Shown one piece after another: positions 28,512 to 36,067 of a DNA stretch of 44,222 nucleotides (its first letter is position 1; each line of letters opens with the position of its first letter). The position numbers and the translations under genes are program-made. The notes beneath the pieces are model-generated. The model saw only the letters and a program-made list of their open reading frames with translations. It ran no database searches and was not told the DNA's origin. The stretch covers positions 1 to 44,222 of the forward strand of contig CAMDPZ010000012.1 of NCBI GenBank assembly GCA_945905765.1. Reading direction: 5' to 3'. The stretch comes from Nitrospira lenta (lineage in GTDB: Bacteria; Nitrospirota; Nitrospiria; Nitrospirales; Nitrospiraceae).

Positions 28512-29669
28512 TCACGCTTCAGACTGATGCAACTGTAAAAACTGGGCGATCGCCGATCTGGTGATGAGCCCCACGATCGCCCCGTCCTCCACCACCACGA
28601 GCCGGTCCCACCCTCCATGAGCCATACGCTCCATCGCCTGCATGACAGACCAGTCCGGAGGGATGCAGAAGGCCTGCGGCACAGGACACATGATGTCTCG
28701 CACGCGACGCCAGGGCCAGAGCGCTGTTGCAATGGCTTGCACATCGCCCACCGTGACCACCCCGACCACCTGCCCCTCCTCGCAGACCGGGAATCCGCCG
28801 AACCCATGCGCGACAAAGTATTGATCCACCGCATCCTGCACGGCCATGTCAGGCGGCACCGTCACGACCGGATGGACCATCACCTGGCGCACCGTCACCG
28901 CTGCCAATGAGCTCCTCATCGCTGCCTGCCGCTTGCTCGACAGAGCAGCAGAGAACAGAAAGGCGCCGATCAAGATGAGCCAGCCGCCATTCGCCGCGAT
29001 GGAATGGCCCAGGACGCCGGACCAGGCGCCCGCCAGCACGACCGCGCCAATCACCCCAAGGGCCACGCCGAATCCTATTCCCGTCAGCGCTGCCTGGCTG
29101 GTCGCCCGGTTAAAATCCTTGTTCCAGGCCCAGAGTCCGGCCCGTAAGGCCCGCCCGCCGTCTAACGGAAAGCCCGGAATCAAATTGAAGAGTCCGAGCT
29201 GCACATTCACCATGCCGAGCAGTCCCCCCAGGACGACGAATCCCTGAAGCCCTAATCCTGAGAATAAGGCATCCACCGCCATGGCGCCGCCGAGACAACC
29301 GACCCCCAGAAGCAAACTCACGAGCGGTCCTGCCAACGCGATTAAAAACTCGGCCCTCGGATTGGGCGGCTCCTTCCCCATATGCGCCATGCCACCGAAA
29401 ATAAACAGCGTAATCTGGCTGATCGGAATCCGGTAATGCAGCGCCACATAGGAATGCCCCAGCTCATGCAGGAGAACGGACAGGAACATCAAGAGGGAGG
29501 AAATCCCACCCATGCCCCAATAGCGTGACTCGGATAGGCCCGGCAGGGTCTCAGGCAAATAGCCTGTGGCCAGCGACCAGGTCACAAAGAAAAACACCGC
29601 GAACCAGGAGGCATGGACATGGATCGGGATGCCGAGCACCCGGCCGATTTTCCAATTGGACACAAACAT
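28512..29669 (-). CDS. M50 site-2-protease-type metalloprotease with two CBS domains
   Basis: A 385-residue protein with about six helices. The zinc-binding HELGH is at 68-72 and the second metal motif NLIPGFPLDGG at 162-172, both typical of intramembrane M50B proteases. Two CBS domains (about 255-380; VRQVMVHPVVTVPPDMAVQDAV and VRDIMCPVPQAFCIPP regions) suggest control by adenosine nucleotides. Such rhomboid/S2P-like enzymes cleave transmembrane regulators; the substrate is unknown. It is transcribed against its neighbours. Confidence 0.92.
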   Translation of the reverse strand: MFVSNWKIGRVLGIPIHVHASWFAVFFFVTWSLATGYLPETLPGLSESRYWGMGGISSLLMFLSVLLHELGHSYVALHYRIPISQITLFIFGGMAHMGKEPPNPRAEFLIALAGPLVSLLLGVGCLGGAMAVDALFSGLGLQGFVVLGGLLGMVNVQLGLFNLIPGFPLDGGRALRAGLWAWNKDFNRATSQAALTGIGFGVALGVIGAVVLAGAWSGVLGHSIAANGGWLILIGAFLFSAALSSKRQAAMRSSLAAVTVRQVMVHPVVTVPPDMAVQDAVDQYFVAHGFGGFPVCEEGQVVGVVTVGDVQAIATALWPWRRVRDIMCPVPQAFCIPPDWSVMQAMERMAHGGWDRLVVVEDGAIVGLITRSAIAQFLQLHQSEA

Positions 29670-29706
29670 GGTTCCACCGTAGCAGTGAGGATCTAAAGCG
29701 TCAACG

Positions 29707-29832
29707 GCAGGCTGCTGAAAAAGTCCGCCAGCGTCGTTCTCGCATCGTGCAGATCCTCAACGTACCCCAGAGGGTACGCATCCGGTCTTCACTCGCTGCG
29801 GCCTTGCTGGACGGCCATTTTGAGCAACCTGC
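29707..29832 (+). repeat. Palindromic-ended intergenic repeat, copy 2
   Basis: The ends GCAGGCTGCT and AGCAACCTGC are inverted repeats with one mismatch. The inner part shares long identical blocks with copy 1 (for example CAGATCCTCAACGTACCCCA and GGTCTTCACTCGCTGCGGCC). The internal palindrome has lost one G. Its right end provides the -35 of a promoter for the next gene. Confidence 0.85.
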
Positions 29833-29847
29833 GGGATCAGGTATACT
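29820..29847 (+). promoter_or_regulatory. Predicted promoter for the polysaccharide deacetylase gene, partly inside the repeat
   Basis: TTGAGC (29820-29825), a 16-nt spacer and TATACT (29842-29847) match 4/6 and 5/6 of the sigma70 hexamers. The predicted start is near 29854, next to the ATG at 29855, so the mRNA would be leaderless or nearly so. Confidence 0.5.
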
Positions 29848-29854
29848 TGCTACC

Positions 29855-30568
29855 ATGCCGCGCAACCTCCCACACATGCTATGCCTTATCCTCGCATTGC
29901 TGCTTGTCACAGCAATGCCTCCCGTCGCGCAAGCCCAGGTGATCAAGTCAGGCCAGCCTTCCTGTCCGGGAGTGGCGCTGACCTTCGACCTCTGCCCGGT
30001 GCGGAAAGGCACAGGCTACGATCAAGCCTTAATCGACTATTTAATCGAGCAGAAAATCCCCGCGACATTTTTCATGTCGGGGAAATGGATGGCGCGGCAC
30101 GAGCAACAAGTCCAAACCCTCCTCCAGGTTCCCTTCTTTGAAATCGGCACCCATGGGGAAGTCCATGCCCACCTGCCGCTCCATTCTACGGAGGAGCAAA
30201 AACAGGAAATCCTCGGCCCGGTCCGTCTCCTCAAAACCAAATACAGCCACAACGCAACCCTGTTCCGCCCTCCCTATGGAGAGTTCAACGACGACACGGT
30301 CAACGTGGCCCGTACCCTCGGCCTCCAATTTATTCTCTGGAATGTCGTGTCAGGCGATCCGGACCAGACGATTACCGCAAGCCAGATCGAGGACCGGCTG
30401 AGACGGTCCGTCCGCAAAGGCAGTGTCATCGTGATGCATGCCAACGGCAAGGGCAAACATACCCGCGAAGTCGTGCAGGACCTCCATGAACAGCTCTTGC
30501 CAGAACGCAATCTCGCGCCCATGACTATCAGCGATCTCCTCACCTGTAATGGGAAGGTGGCGCCATGA
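29855..30568 (+). CDS. Exported polysaccharide deacetylase-family protein
   Basis: A 237-residue protein with a signal peptide (about 1-27, ending VAQA) and a NodB-type domain. Motifs are TFDLCP (D45; the usual second Asp of TFDDG is Leu), H100 and H104 (GTHGEVH) as metal ligands, RPPYG (138-142) and VIVMHANG (H195). Members remove acetyl groups from cell-wall or capsule sugars. The TFDLC variant recurs in a subgroup as I recall, so loss of activity is not implied. The start was chosen at the ATG just after the promoter. The stop overlaps the next ATG (ATGA). Confidence 0.85.
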   Translation: MPRNLPHMLCLILALLLVTAMPPVAQAQVIKSGQPSCPGVALTFDLCPVRKGTGYDQALIDYLIEQKIPATFFMSGKWMARHEQQVQTLLQVPFFEIGTHGEVHAHLPLHSTEEQKQEILGPVRLLKTKYSHNATLFRPPYGEFNDDTVNVARTLGLQFILWNVVSGDPDQTITASQIEDRLRRSVRKGSVIVMHANGKGKHTREVVQDLHEQLLPERNLAPMTISDLLTCNGKVAP

Positions 30569-31044
30569 CCGATCCACTCGTTCGCCTCATGACGGAACAG
30601 GATCGAGTCGCCGTGATGGAGCTACTCGCCGGCTCGGACCCCTGGAAACGGCTGGGCTATCAAGTCAAAGACTGGGACAGCTATTTCCTCCCGCTCCCTC
30701 AGGGGCGCGATAGTTACGTCATAGAAGAAAACGGCACAGTGGCCGGCATCGCGGTTGTTCGCCGGAAGTTTCTGCTCGGCGACTATTTGGAACTGTTTGG
30801 CGTGGCGGGCTGGGCCAGAGGCAAGGGGCTCGGAGGACGGTTGCTGACCCACATCGAAACGCTGGTCTTCGCAAGGGCACAGAATCTGTTCGCCTGCGTC
30901 TCGGACTTCAACGAGCAAGGCCGGCACTTCTATGAAAAGCAGGGCTACCAGGAAATCGGTCCCATCCAAAATCTGCTGATCCAGGACAGCGCAGAAATCC
31001 TGTTACGCAAAACCAGCGGACCGGCAAGAATAAGTAAAAAGTAA
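30565..31044 (+). CDS. GNAT-family N-acetyltransferase
   Basis: A 159-residue single GNAT domain. The acetyl-CoA loop is ARGKGLGGRLLTHIE, followed by FNEQGRHFYEKQGYQEIGP, the typical C-terminal motif B. The substrate is unknown. It is coupled to the deacetylase gene by a 4-bp overlap. The last codons (KK, stop) enter the left arm of a heptad-type repeat. Confidence 0.85.
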   Translation: MTDPLVRLMTEQDRVAVMELLAGSDPWKRLGYQVKDWDSYFLPLPQGRDSYVIEENGTVAGIAVVRRKFLLGDYLELFGVAGWARGKGLGGRLLTHIETLVFARAQNLFACVSDFNEQGRHFYEKQGYQEIGPIQNLLIQDSAEILLRKTSGPARISKK

Positions 31045-31108
31045 AAATGCAAAAGTAAAAAAGTCGCGTCTTCAATTTTTGCCTTTTTAATTTTTCATTT
31101 TTCCTTGG
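31030..31108 (+). repeat. Heptad-type inverted-repeat element, A/T-rich, after the GNAT gene
   Basis: The left arm has units AAAAAGT, AAAAATG and CAAAAGT. The right arm in reverse complement gives AAAAATG, AAAAATT and AAAAAGG. The arms align in 7-nt register around a short GC centre. It is the same subtype as the element between nuoE and nuoF. Confidence 0.7.
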
Positions 31109-31117
31109 AACGAGCTC

Positions 31118-31516
31118 ATGCGAGTGATCAAGCTTCTCCATACCCGTATGAGGGTCAGCGACATGGACCAGACCGTCGCCTTCTATCGAGACGTCCTGGG
31201 GTTGGAGGTGCTGGAACGGAAGGTCTCGCCGCGAGGCTCTCATCTGGCCTTCCTCAAGGTGCCCCATAGCGAAGAGCTGATCGAACTCTGCAGCTTTCCG
31301 CCAAGCGGACCGGTGAAGGTCCAGGAGGACCTGGTTCACCTGGCCTTTCAAGTCGAGAGCCTGGACGAGACCATCGCAGCCCTCACGGAACAGGGCATTA
31401 AAATCACGGATGGACCGACTTCAACCTCATCCGGCAGCAAATTTATTTTCATCGACGCGCCGGACGGATATGAAGTCGAACTGATCGAACGGCCGCCCGG
31501 TGTGAAGATCGTATAG
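31118..31516 (+). CDS. VOC-family (glyoxalase I-like) protein
   Basis: A 132-residue protein with two beta-alpha-beta-beta-beta modules. The metal ligand positions of glyoxalase I look filled: H8 (LLHTRMRV), E in ELIELCSF, H in LVHLAF and E in YEVELIE. The segment MDQTVAFYRDVLGLEVLER is classic for the fold. It may be a lactoylglutathione lyase or methylmalonyl-CoA epimerase-type enzyme; the sequence alone does not decide. Confidence 0.82.
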   Translation: MRVIKLLHTRMRVSDMDQTVAFYRDVLGLEVLERKVSPRGSHLAFLKVPHSEELIELCSFPPSGPVKVQEDLVHLAFQVESLDETIAALTEQGIKITDGPTSTSSGSKFIFIDAPDGYEVELIERPPGVKIV

Positions 31517-31525
31517 CCCCAAGAA

Positions 31526-31654
31526 CCCGTCAATCGTCATTCGTCATACGTGGGGAAGCCGGCGGAAGTGCGCTCCCCCTGTTGACGACACCCTATTCTC
31601 CCGAGTACCTTCACTCCCGTTTGACGTATGACCAATGACGGTTGACGATTTCCC
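31526..31654 (+). repeat. Heptad-type inverted-repeat element before the dapF-like gene
   Basis: The left arm has units CGTCAAT, CGTCATT and CGTCATA. The right arm in reverse complement gives CGTCAAC, CGTCATT and GGTCATA. About 70 nt lie between. It is the same CGTCA subtype as the elements at 32542-32636 and 41670-41768. Confidence 0.75.
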
Positions 31655-31670
31655 TTCAAAGGAGCCGGAC

Positions 31671-32543
31671 ATGAAGAACGGATTTTTTCGCGGGCATGGG
31701 CTGGGCAACGACTACATTGTCATGGACCCCAAGGAACTGTCGTTTTTGCTGAGCCCCTCGAGGATCAAAGCTATCTGCGATCGCAATTGGGGATTGGGCA
31801 GCGATGGCATCCTGGCGCTGGTGCCGACGAAAAAAGCGGATTTCGGTCTGAGGATCTATAATCCTGACGGCAGCGAAGCAGAAAAGTCCGGCAATGGCCT
31901 GCGCATCTTCGCCCGCTATCTCCACGCCACCGGCAAAACGAAGAAGAAACATTTTACCGTCGAGACCAAAGGCGGACTGGTGACGATCGAGCTCCATCTG
32001 GACCGGCATGGGGATGCCAGTTCCGTCACAGTCGAAATGGGCAAGGCGTCATTCCAGCCTGCGTCGCTCCCCTGCAGCCTCACGGTGAACGAACTGATTA
32101 CACAGCCCATCGAGGCGGCAGGTCAGCCTCTTACCTTCACCGGAGTCAGCGTCGGCAATCCCCATTGCGTCGTCTTCAAACCGGCAGGCCAGTCCTGGTC
32201 GCGAGAGGACCTCCTCAAGCTGGGACCTGCGCTGGAAAACCATGTCCTCTTCCCGAAACGCACGAACGTGCAGCTCGCCGTGCCGACCGGCCCGAAGGAA
32301 CTCTTCATCCTGATCTGGGAGCGCGGGGCCGGTGAAACCCAGGCCTCCGGGTCCTCCTCCTGCGCCGCAGCGAGCGCGGCCGTAAAACTCGGACTGGTCA
32401 AGAGCCCCGTTACGGTGAAAATGCCGGGAGGCCAGCTCAACATCCAGGTCGCCGAAGACTTCAGCCTCACGATGAAGGGGCCGGTCGCGGAAGTCGCGCG
32501 CGGAAGCCTGAGCCCCTCGTTCGTCAGATCGCTCAAGCCATAA
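31671..32543 (+). CDS. DapF-fold protein lacking both catalytic cysteines
   Basis: A 290-residue homologue of diaminopimelate epimerase. The fold and substrate loops are retained (GLGNDYIVMD, RNWGLGSDGILAL, NPDGSEAEKSGNGLR, VGNPHCVVF, ERGAGETQASG). In true DapF, two Cys act as acid and base (about C73 and C217, in CGNG and ACGTG). Here both are Ser (S73, S226). It may be a different enzyme of the proline-racemase/DapF superfamily, or inactive. The start is the ATG at 31671 with AAGGAG upstream; an in-frame ATG at 31635 lies inside the repeat. The window shows no other lysine-pathway gene. Confidence 0.85.
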   Translation: MKNGFFRGHGLGNDYIVMDPKELSFLLSPSRIKAICDRNWGLGSDGILALVPTKKADFGLRIYNPDGSEAEKSGNGLRIFARYLHATGKTKKKHFTVETKGGLVTIELHLDRHGDASSVTVEMGKASFQPASLPCSLTVNELITQPIEAAGQPLTFTGVSVGNPHCVVFKPAGQSWSREDLLKLGPALENHVLFPKRTNVQLAVPTGPKELFILIWERGAGETQASGSSSCAAASAAVKLGLVKSPVTVKMPGGQLNIQVAEDFSLTMKGPVAEVARGSLSPSFVRSLKP

Positions 32544-32636
32544 CGTCACACGTCATTCGTCAATCGAGAAGAAAGATACAGGGGTTTCCTGTTATTCTTA
32601 CGGGTGACGGATGACCTATGACGATTGACGTTCTCC
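32542..32636 (+). repeat. Heptad-type inverted-repeat element overlapping the uvrC start
   Basis: The left arm has units CGTCACA, CGTCATT and CGTCAAT. The right arm in reverse complement gives CGTCAAT, CGTCATA and GGTCATC, and shares the outer end AACGTCA. It begins at the dapF-like stop codon and ends inside the first uvrC codons. Confidence 0.75.
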
Positions 32637-34441
32637 AATCCAAACTCGACCACCTGCCGGACCAGCCTGGCGTCTATCTCTTCAAGGACGGACAGGGCGA
32701 AGTCCTCTATGTCGGGAAGGCCTCGGTCCTATCCAACCGGGTGAGGTCCTATTTTCAAAAAGGGACCGATCATTCCCCGAAAAACATCGTCCTGGTCGGC
32801 AAAATCGCGGATCTCGACACCATCGTCACCCGCTCGGAGCTCGAAGCCCTCATCCTCGAAAATAACCTGATCAAGCGGCACAGGCCCCGCTTCAACATCC
32901 TCTTGCGGGACGACAAACAGTATCCCTACCTGCGTCTGCCGATCAAAGAAGACTTCCCGCGCCTCACCGTCGTCCGCCGCGTGCAAAAAGACGGCGCCCT
33001 CTACTATGGCCCCTACCCGCCGGCCGGCGCCTTGCGGGAGACATTGAAGGTCATCAAGAAAACCTTCCCCCTGGCCACCTGCACCATCACGATCGACGGC
33101 AAGGCGGACCGGGCCTGCATCGAATTCGAAATCAAACGGTGCATGGCGCCCTGCACCGGCAACCAATCGAAAGAGGACTACCACCGCATCGTCGCGCAGG
33201 TCCGCCAATTTCTCGAAGGGCGCGATCATGAATTGCTGGACAACTTGCGCGCCCAGATGGAGCAAGCGGCGGAACGGGAGGAATTCGAGGAAGCGGCGCG
33301 CCTGCGCGACCGGCTCTTCAACATCGAACGCACCCTCGAAAAACAGCGCATCACCCAAACGACGACGACCGACCAGGACGTGATCGGCCTGGCACGGCAA
33401 GGCACGGCGGTCGATCTCCAGATTCTCTTCGTGCGCGGCGGCCTCCTGATCGGGCGCAAGGATTACTTCTGGCCCCAATCAGCCGACACCAGCGACGAGG
33501 AGCTGGTGCGATCCGCCATCGAGCAGTTCTATAGCAAGGACGGGCAGCCGCCCAAGGAACTGCTCATCCCCACCGATCTGGACGATGCCAAGGTGATTGA
33601 AGACTGGCTCTCGGGCAAGAGGGGAAACACCGTCCGCGTAGTGACACCGGAGCGGGGCGTGAAACACCAATTGGTTCTCCTCGCGGAGGAAAATGCCGCA
33701 GCCTCCGTCGCCAATCACCTGCGAGACGAAGAAGTCGGCAGGCAGGCAGTCGAAGAGCTGAAGTGGCTCATCAGGCTGGACGTTGTGCCCACACGCATCG
33801 AGGGGTTCGACATTTCGAATACCATGGGCAACCAGTCCGTCGCCTCCATGGTGGTCTGGGAAGATGGCCAGATGAAGAAAGCCGACTACCGACGGTTCAC
33901 CATCAAAACCGTCACTGGCGCCAACGACTTTGCCAGCATGCAGGAAGTCGTCATGCGCCGTTATGGAGCAAGCGAGGATCTCGCGCGTCCGGACCTCATC
34001 CTCATCGACGGAGGATTAGGCCAGCTCGCCGCAGCCATGGAGGGGCTGAAACAGGTCGGGCAGCAAGACCTGCCCATGATCGGATTGGCCAAGGCGCGGG
34101 GCGAAAAGGAGGAGCGGATTTTTCTGCCGGGACGGAAAAACCCCATCGTGCTGCGCGCGAACTCCCCTGCCACCCATCTCGTGCAGCGCATTCGCGACGA
34201 GGCCCATCGATTTGCGATCACCTTCCATCGCAAGCTGCGAAGCAAAGCGCTCATGGCCTCGCAACTGGATCAGATAAACGGCATCGGCGAGAGCACCAGG
34301 ACCCGCCTCCTCAAAGAATATGGCAGCCTGGCGAATATCGCAGCCGCCACGGATGCGCAACTATCGGCATCCGGCCTCGATGCCGACACGGTCGCAGCCA
34401 TGAGAAAAGTTCTCGCGACTACGACTCCGTCGCGCGATTGA
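32618..34441 (+). CDS. uvrC: UvrABC excinuclease subunit C
   Basis: A 607-residue nucleotide excision repair nuclease. Parts in order: GIY-YIG domain (about 15-95; PGVYLFKDGQGEVLYVGKA), a Cys-containing region (about 145-185), the UVR helix pair that binds UvrB (AEREEFEEAARLRDRL, about 215-230), an RNase H-like 5'-nuclease domain (about 385-540; IEGFDISNTMGNQSVASMVV, LILIDGGLGQL) and tandem helix-hairpin-helix motifs at the end (INGIGESTRTRLL). The ATG and the next few codons come from the repeat arm, but the N-terminal length fits the family. Confidence 0.96.
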   Translation: MTIDVLQSKLDHLPDQPGVYLFKDGQGEVLYVGKASVLSNRVRSYFQKGTDHSPKNIVLVGKIADLDTIVTRSELEALILENNLIKRHRPRFNILLRDDKQYPYLRLPIKEDFPRLTVVRRVQKDGALYYGPYPPAGALRETLKVIKKTFPLATCTITIDGKADRACIEFEIKRCMAPCTGNQSKEDYHRIVAQVRQFLEGRDHELLDNLRAQMEQAAEREEFEEAARLRDRLFNIERTLEKQRITQTTTTDQDVIGLARQGTAVDLQILFVRGGLLIGRKDYFWPQSADTSDEELVRSAIEQFYSKDGQPPKELLIPTDLDDAKVIEDWLSGKRGNTVRVVTPERGVKHQLVLLAEENAAASVANHLRDEEVGRQAVEELKWLIRLDVVPTRIEGFDISNTMGNQSVASMVVWEDGQMKKADYRRFTIKTVTGANDFASMQEVVMRRYGASEDLARPDLILIDGGLGQLAAAMEGLKQVGQQDLPMIGLAKARGEKEERIFLPGRKNPIVLRANSPATHLVQRIRDEAHRFAITFHRKLRSKALMASQLDQINGIGESTRTRLLKEYGSLANIAAATDAQLSASGLDADTVAAMRKVLATTTPSRD

Positions 34442-34519
34442 GCGTGATCGCTCCATAAACGACTGAGCAGCACCCTCGCATGCAAATTCCTGACGCCGCA
34501 GATCCAACCATCCCCCTCT

Positions 34520-35875
34520 TCAAAACATAAATTTGAGACTGGCTGTCCCCAAGTGGACATAGGTATGGTACGTCCCGTCAACGGTCGGGTTACGATTCCC
34601 GGTAACAGTCCGCGGCTCATAGAACCATTCCTGAAACGCCACATCGAATCCGATCGCCTTCGGCCAGAGGGAGGAGGATCCTCCGCACGGCACCACCCAC
34701 AAAAATCGTCCCTGGCCCTTGCACAAAAATCCAACGCCAATAGACAGGGTCTGGGAGGATAAAGAAATCGTCCCGGGGTTAAAGGTCGTATCGGGAACAG
34801 GGTTCTCCGTGCGCGTGTACCCCGATCGGATCGCCACATCCCATTGCGGCAGCCACTCGGGATTGAGCCATTTATATTCAGTGCCGATCGCCACGACCGG
34901 CACATTCTTCCACTGCTGAGGCTGCGGGATCACTCCGCCTGAGGAGCGCTGAATGTCGGAATCGCGCATCGATTTCCATCCGACATATTCCACATCGAGC
35001 TCCAGCTTCCACTCCCGCTCATTCGTCCGGATCGGCCAGATCGCCATGGCGCCGGTGTAGATCTGCGGAAGCACGAGGTTAGTCGATACATCCGACACGT
35101 TGCGCCCGTTCACAAGCAAGGCCCCTTTCAATGGCACGACCGCCTGACTGTGATAGGCCAACCCCACGGACGCCTGAGGCTTCCCTTCGTGATTTCTCAA
35201 AGGAGTATAGAGCAGGCTGACCGTCGCGCCAGCCCCGGTTCCTTTGCCATTGAGTTCGACCGACGCCCCGGCGGGAATATCGAACAAACCGGCGCCGACC
35301 TGCCGCCGTTCCGCATGCCCCTCTCCGAGGAAACCAGCAAAGCTGTAGATATCAGCACTCACACCCACTGATACATCTTCATGAACCTTGTAGGCAATCG
35401 TAGGCTTGATATCGATGAGCGGAAGCGCTGCGGAGACTGCGGCGGTATTGAAGGGGCCATTCGCCGGATAGCGAGTGCTCGAACCGAACGGCGACGTCAG
35501 ACCGATCCCCAGCGTGACGGGCGAGATCGCCGAGCCGCCGAAAGCGCCAAGATTGGCGCTCAGGTAAAAATAGCTTGGTGGTGGAGCGGTAATGCTGCCG
35601 CCGTAATCCCCTCTTGCATCAAGACCGGCAGGGCTCTTGTACTTGATCGAGCCTCCCATCAAACTCGATCCGACGATACTCTGGACGCCATCCACTTGTG
35701 TCAGCCCTGCCGGATTAAAGTGAATAGCCGACGCATCGTCCGCCTGAGCGGCAAAGGCATTCCCCTGGCCGGCGGCGGCCGCTCCCTGCGGCTGAAATCG
35801 GATAGCCTGGGCAGAAGTATTTGCTGGCACCAACAAGGCCGCCAGCATGACCACGAGACATACCATCCGAAACAT
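34520..35875 (-). CDS. FadL/OmpP1/TodX-family outer-membrane transport porin
   Basis: A 451-residue protein with a signal peptide (about 1-22, ending TSAQA). The FadL N-terminal hatch signature GAAAAGQGNAFAAQADDASA is followed by IHFNPAGL, then a beta-barrel ending in F. The family moves hydrophobic molecules (fatty acids, aromatics) across the outer membrane. A Cys pair (FLCKG, VPCGG) may form a loop disulfide. It is divergent from luxR with 192 bp between, and in Sinorhizobium a FadL homologue takes up long-chain homoserine lactones, so a signal-uptake role is possible (inference). It converges with uvrC. Confidence 0.88.
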   Translation of the reverse strand: MFRMVCLVVMLAALLVPANTSAQAIRFQPQGAAAAGQGNAFAAQADDASAIHFNPAGLTQVDGVQSIVGSSLMGGSIKYKSPAGLDARGDYGGSITAPPPSYFYLSANLGAFGGSAISPVTLGIGLTSPFGSSTRYPANGPFNTAAVSAALPLIDIKPTIAYKVHEDVSVGVSADIYSFAGFLGEGHAERRQVGAGLFDIPAGASVELNGKGTGAGATVSLLYTPLRNHEGKPQASVGLAYHSQAVVPLKGALLVNGRNVSDVSTNLVLPQIYTGAMAIWPIRTNEREWKLELDVEYVGWKSMRDSDIQRSSGGVIPQPQQWKNVPVVAIGTEYKWLNPEWLPQWDVAIRSGYTRTENPVPDTTFNPGTISLSSQTLSIGVGFLCKGQGRFLWVVPCGGSSSLWPKAIGFDVAFQEWFYEPRTVTGNRNPTVDGTYHTYVHLGTASLKFMF

Positions 35876-36022
35876 GACGGCCTAATTCCTGTTGCAGGGC
35901 AGAAGAAGTGAGGCCAGAGAACAGCCCATTTCCTATCGGCTTGAATGCAAATGAAAATCTAGCGAACCATATCGCGTCACCAGACAAAAAGTGAAGCTAT
36001 TCCTTCTTGCGAAATGTCGGCG

Positions 36023-36028
36023 TATAAT
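36023..36028 (+). promoter_or_regulatory. Probable -10 element for luxR
   Basis: A perfect TATAAT lies 39 nt before the luxR ATG. No good -35 is visible at 16-18 nt, so activation by a regulator is possible. An 8-bp inverted pair TAGCGAAC (35960) / GTTCGCTA (36061) lies either side of it, about 100 bp apart. Confidence 0.45.
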
Positions 36029-36067
36029 CACCCCAGGTTTTAGCTTTCCACTTAGCGTGAGTTCGCT

